DNA of 64,000 nucleotides from Melieria omissa (taxonomy: Eukaryota > Arthropoda > Insecta > Diptera > Ulidiidae). How positions within the stretch are numbered: position 1 is the stretch's first letter; each line of letters starts with the position of its first letter. Made by a program: the position numbers and the translations under genes. The DNA is taken from assembly GCA_963971225.1 (NCBI GenBank), contig OZ020268.1:33815848-33879847 (forward strand). Direction: 5' to 3'. The notes under the pieces were generated by a model. That model searched no databases, was not told the DNA's origin, and was given only the letters and a program-made list of their open reading frames with translations. Shown piece by piece: positions 61,096 through 64,000 of the stretch.

Positions 61096-61180
61096 TTAAG
61101 GCAGATCAAAAAGCAGCAAATCAATGTAGCCCAGTAAGGAGAAGTTAAACTATAATTTCAAGTGTTTTACAATAATATAG

Positions 61181-62138
61181 GTAAATGAGAGGGCTGGGGT
61201 GTGAACTGGGTTGTGTTTTTTGGCTCTTACTTTTCACAGAATAAAGATATCGAAAAATCGAAGATGCCGTTGGAAAGGTAAATATAAAGCGCAAATTTGT
61301 TATGAAGACAGATTACCGTTTTGATTAACATTTAACTCTCCACGTCCAATTTTCTAAGGACGTGATTTTTCGCTTTTCCAAAAAAGTGGCTGGGTTGTGA
61401 ACCATCTGGAAAATTGCAATTAAAATCGGAAAATACGAAGAAAACACCCATAATTTTTAAGTAAGTTGAAAATTTATTTAATCAGGAAGGCTCAAGAAGT
61501 GAAAAAAGGTTATAATGACGCCGCTTACGCCAAAAAATCACAATGAATGCAAATGCTCAATTTTTGTTTTTTTTTTCATCCTAATCGGTGTCGCAATGTT
61601 TGCATGTGAAATACGAACGCGTTCTCGCATTGGCCCACTTCAAGTGAACTCACCAAAATCGAGTGACATTACATAAAATTACTTTATTTTAATAAATCCG
61701 GCGATATTTGACCGTCCTAGTGCAAATGTAGTCCGAAAACCAGGTGGTTCATAACCCAGCCACCTCAGTGGTTCACAGCCCAACCACGATGCCATTTTGG
61801 AAACTTTTAAAATAACGACACTTCCAATCATACTTCAACATAAACAAATATTGGATCGTAAACTAGAATCAATACCCTAAATAAATATGTGTTACACTTA
61901 CATTTTTGGAATAAATTCAGTCACTTAGATAGCACTTTAAAAAAAAGCAAAAAAGTATTCGCAGTCGACTTTCAAACACGATGTCTGTAGCTGCCACAAG
62001 CAATGCGTGTTAACACTTCGGTGTAACCACAAAAGCTGAGTCCTATCAAAAGACAAACTTGACAGTTGAAAGATTGGCGATATGTCAATTAGGGAAAGAA
62101 AAAACAGTAATGGTTCACAACCCAGCCCTCTCCCTTAC
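61181..62138. mobile_element. 0.96-kb TIR element with reiterated GGCTGGGTTGTGAACC
   Basis: The left end GTAAATGAGAGGGCTGGGGT continuing GTGAAC is mirrored at the right end (read inverted, GTAAGGGAGAGGGCTGGGTT then GTGAACC). The core GTGGCTGGGTTGTGAACC recurs inside at about 61387 and inverted near 61743 (GGTTCATAACCCAGCC) and 61771 (GGTTCACAGCCCAACC). No long ORF and no clear target duplication. Superfamily unknown. Confidence 0.8.
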
Positions 62139-62285
62139 ATTTTTTTCTTTAAAAATTCACAATTTTACTGTAATTCATCAACAAAAACTTTTTATAAAGT
62201 TAAGAAATGGGAATTAAATCATAAGTAACAAAATTGTTTATTAAAACGCATATTTGCTCTAAACAATAAATGTTTAAAGTCTTCA

Positions 62286-62804
62286 CCCTTTCGACCCCAA
62301 AGTTGCCTGAGCGTAACTTCACCTATTTGTCATCTTAACATATAGCAAAAGATACCATTGATTTATGGGTTTAATTTAAGTAGGCACCAACAAATTAATA
62401 TTTTTAGAAGTGAATTCAAAACAAACCACAAACATTTTACTGTTACCCCCAAAATAATTTCCAATAATTTGCATCGATATCAGGGAAAGTTTGTGTTCTA
62501 ATTGAAGTCTACGAATTGGGCGCGTTTTACCAAAATCATGTTTCTTGAATAATGGTTAAATAAAATCAAAAAGTAATAATTTTCTATTTTTCCATAAATA
62601 TTAAATAATTTTTCTTTGGTTAAAAAATTGATACAAATTGTGTGTAACCCGTTTTTAGCTAAAATTGTTCAAAAATAAACTAACTCTAGAAATCTAACAA
62701 ACAGGCGTCGCGACTTCAAAAGTCGTGTGTACACTTATTCCATTGTTTCATAATTGAAATACCAAAAAGTAATATCGAGACACAGGTTAAAGTTCAGGAG
62801 GACT
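62286..62804. mobile_element. TTAA-type MITE family, copy 2
   Basis: Inverted relative of 58051-58549. It starts CCCTTTCGACCCC after TTCA and ends near 62804 with a degraded end. The two copies differ by many small changes. Confidence 0.78.
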
Positions 62805-63332
62805 AAACACATGTTTTCTGTTTTTACGTAGATTTTTAACTAAAAAAATCATACAAATATATGGCTGTGCAAAAAGTTACTAAAACTTTCAATAAAGATT
62901 AAGAACGGATATGTTTTCTTTTTTAATTGTTTCTTAAGATATAAAAAGCTGAGGCTTATATTTCACTCTTAATTTAGAATATTTTTCAAAATTAAAAACC
63001 TGAAAATTGGCAAAACTTAGAGGAAAATATGCAAAAAATATTTCACAGTATGTTCTTGGATTTTTTATATTTTAAGACGCATTCTTTCTTTATCGAATAA
63101 TGTAAGCACATCCTCCAATATCTTCTGATCTCAGAAAATAATTCAATTTGAAAAGTCTTCTAAACACCAATTTTACGAAAAACAAAATGAAGATTTCAAT
63201 TCCGTAGACTGTGACTAACTTGTATACAAAATTTTATTGAGAACAAAGCATTCCTTCTAATTTTTTTCGGCAGTTGTATGGGGTAGAATGACTGTGTATT
63301 GTCATGAAAAAATATGGAAAATAAGTATTTAA

Positions 63333-63790
63333 TAGTGTCCAACCGAAACCACTATTTTGGGCCGAAACCGAAATCGAATTTCGGTTTTTTTTTTAATTTT
63401 CGGCCGAAATCGAAACAGAAACCTAAAATTTTTAGTTGAAATAAAAATCACCACATCAAGCATCAAAATCATAATTTTTAACAAACGAATTTTACTTTAA
63501 GTATATAAAGAATAAACAACATAAATAAATAAATACTTAAGTGCTATCAATAAAAAGAATCATTCATATTTTAAAAACACTAACATAAAAAATCACACTT
63601 TCTTTCCTTACTCAATATTCAAAATTAAATAATTTAATATTATATTCTAAAAAAAGAAGTTTATTTACATTGGTGGCATCTAAATTCTCCTTCTCATCCT
63701 TTCATTATATATCTGCTCGGCTGCACTAACTGTTCACTTGCTACACAATAAAATGTAAAATGTATTCTAGAAAGTTTCGGTTTCGAAAGT
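63333..63790. mobile_element. second copy of the hAT-type MITE, degraded
   Basis: It starts TAGTGTCCAACCGAAACCAC and follows the inverse of 20252-20605 (GGGCCGAAACCGAAA, TAGTTGAAATAAAAATCACC, AAATAAATACTTA) to about 63600. A short GAAAGTTTCGGTTTCG relic remains at 63770-63786. The far terminus is missing or altered. Confidence 0.75.
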
Positions 63791-64000
63791 ATCCTTCCGC
63801 TTGTAAGAGCTAAGCAATCCTTACCTTCCTTACTGCACCTTTCAAAAAATCTACAATACTGTTACGCATTAGTCTTAATCTTATTATTTATAAAATCGTA
63901 TCTTAATCTTGTTATTTATTTATAAAAATCAACAAACTGTCAGTTCCTTGTCCACTCAATTCTAAGTCCTCCTGTCATTGTCATTCATCGCACTAAGAAC

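Overview
The window is non-coding-rich nuclear DNA from a higher fly (Diptera, Brachycera). AT-rich intronic sequence, CAACAA-rich unique blocks, and TATG, ATTTT and TG microsatellites all fit this. A tephritid fruit fly is a reasonable guess from style and transposon content, but I cannot prove the family. I see no bacterial features, CRISPR arrays or operons, and almost every long open frame is either a chance ORF or repeat-derived.

The one host gene I can reconstruct is on the minus strand: Frequenin (Frq, the insect NCS-1 neuronal calcium sensor). Six coding exons lie at 11873-11897 (a 25-nt microexon), 10858-10906, 9621-9710, 4925-5003, 4617-4705 and 4246-4413. All have GT/AG borders and phases that join exactly. 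They encode about 166 residues up to a TAA stop. The first coding exon (about 21 N-terminal residues including the myristoylation motif) was not found. It probably lies beyond the right edge of the window, so 11898-64000 is best read as one very long 5' intron. Positions below 4246 are 3' UTR and downstream sequence.

The rest is a mosaic of two kinds of DNA. (1) Relatively unique blocks, somewhat richer in GC and CA, at about 14.7-15.3, 19.1-19.9, 23.8-25.4, 34.2-35.4, 38.6-41.2, 43.7-45.8, 48.5-49.5, 52.5-53.3, 55.7-56.9 and 59.1-60.2 kb, are candidates for enhancers or non-coding first exons. (2) Blocks of transposon remains lie between them. These include two tRNA-derived SINEs with target-site duplications and a head fragment; several 3' ends of non-LTR retrotransposons; an internally deleted mariner with both terminal inverted repeats; a hAT-type MITE with a perfect 8-bp duplication; TTAA-flanked piggyBac-like MITEs of several families; a GGCGCC-ended MITE; a 0.96-kb element with reiterated motifs; a solo-LTR candidate; and repeat families present as inverted pairs tens of kb apart. 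A 2.1-kb array of a 9-bp repeat sits at 50.0-52.1 kb.

No new multi-gene system is visible. The most noteworthy items are the diversity of TTAA MITEs with subterminal palindromes, the SINE and LINE that share a 3' tail, the 61181-62138 element, and the Frq microexon architecture.
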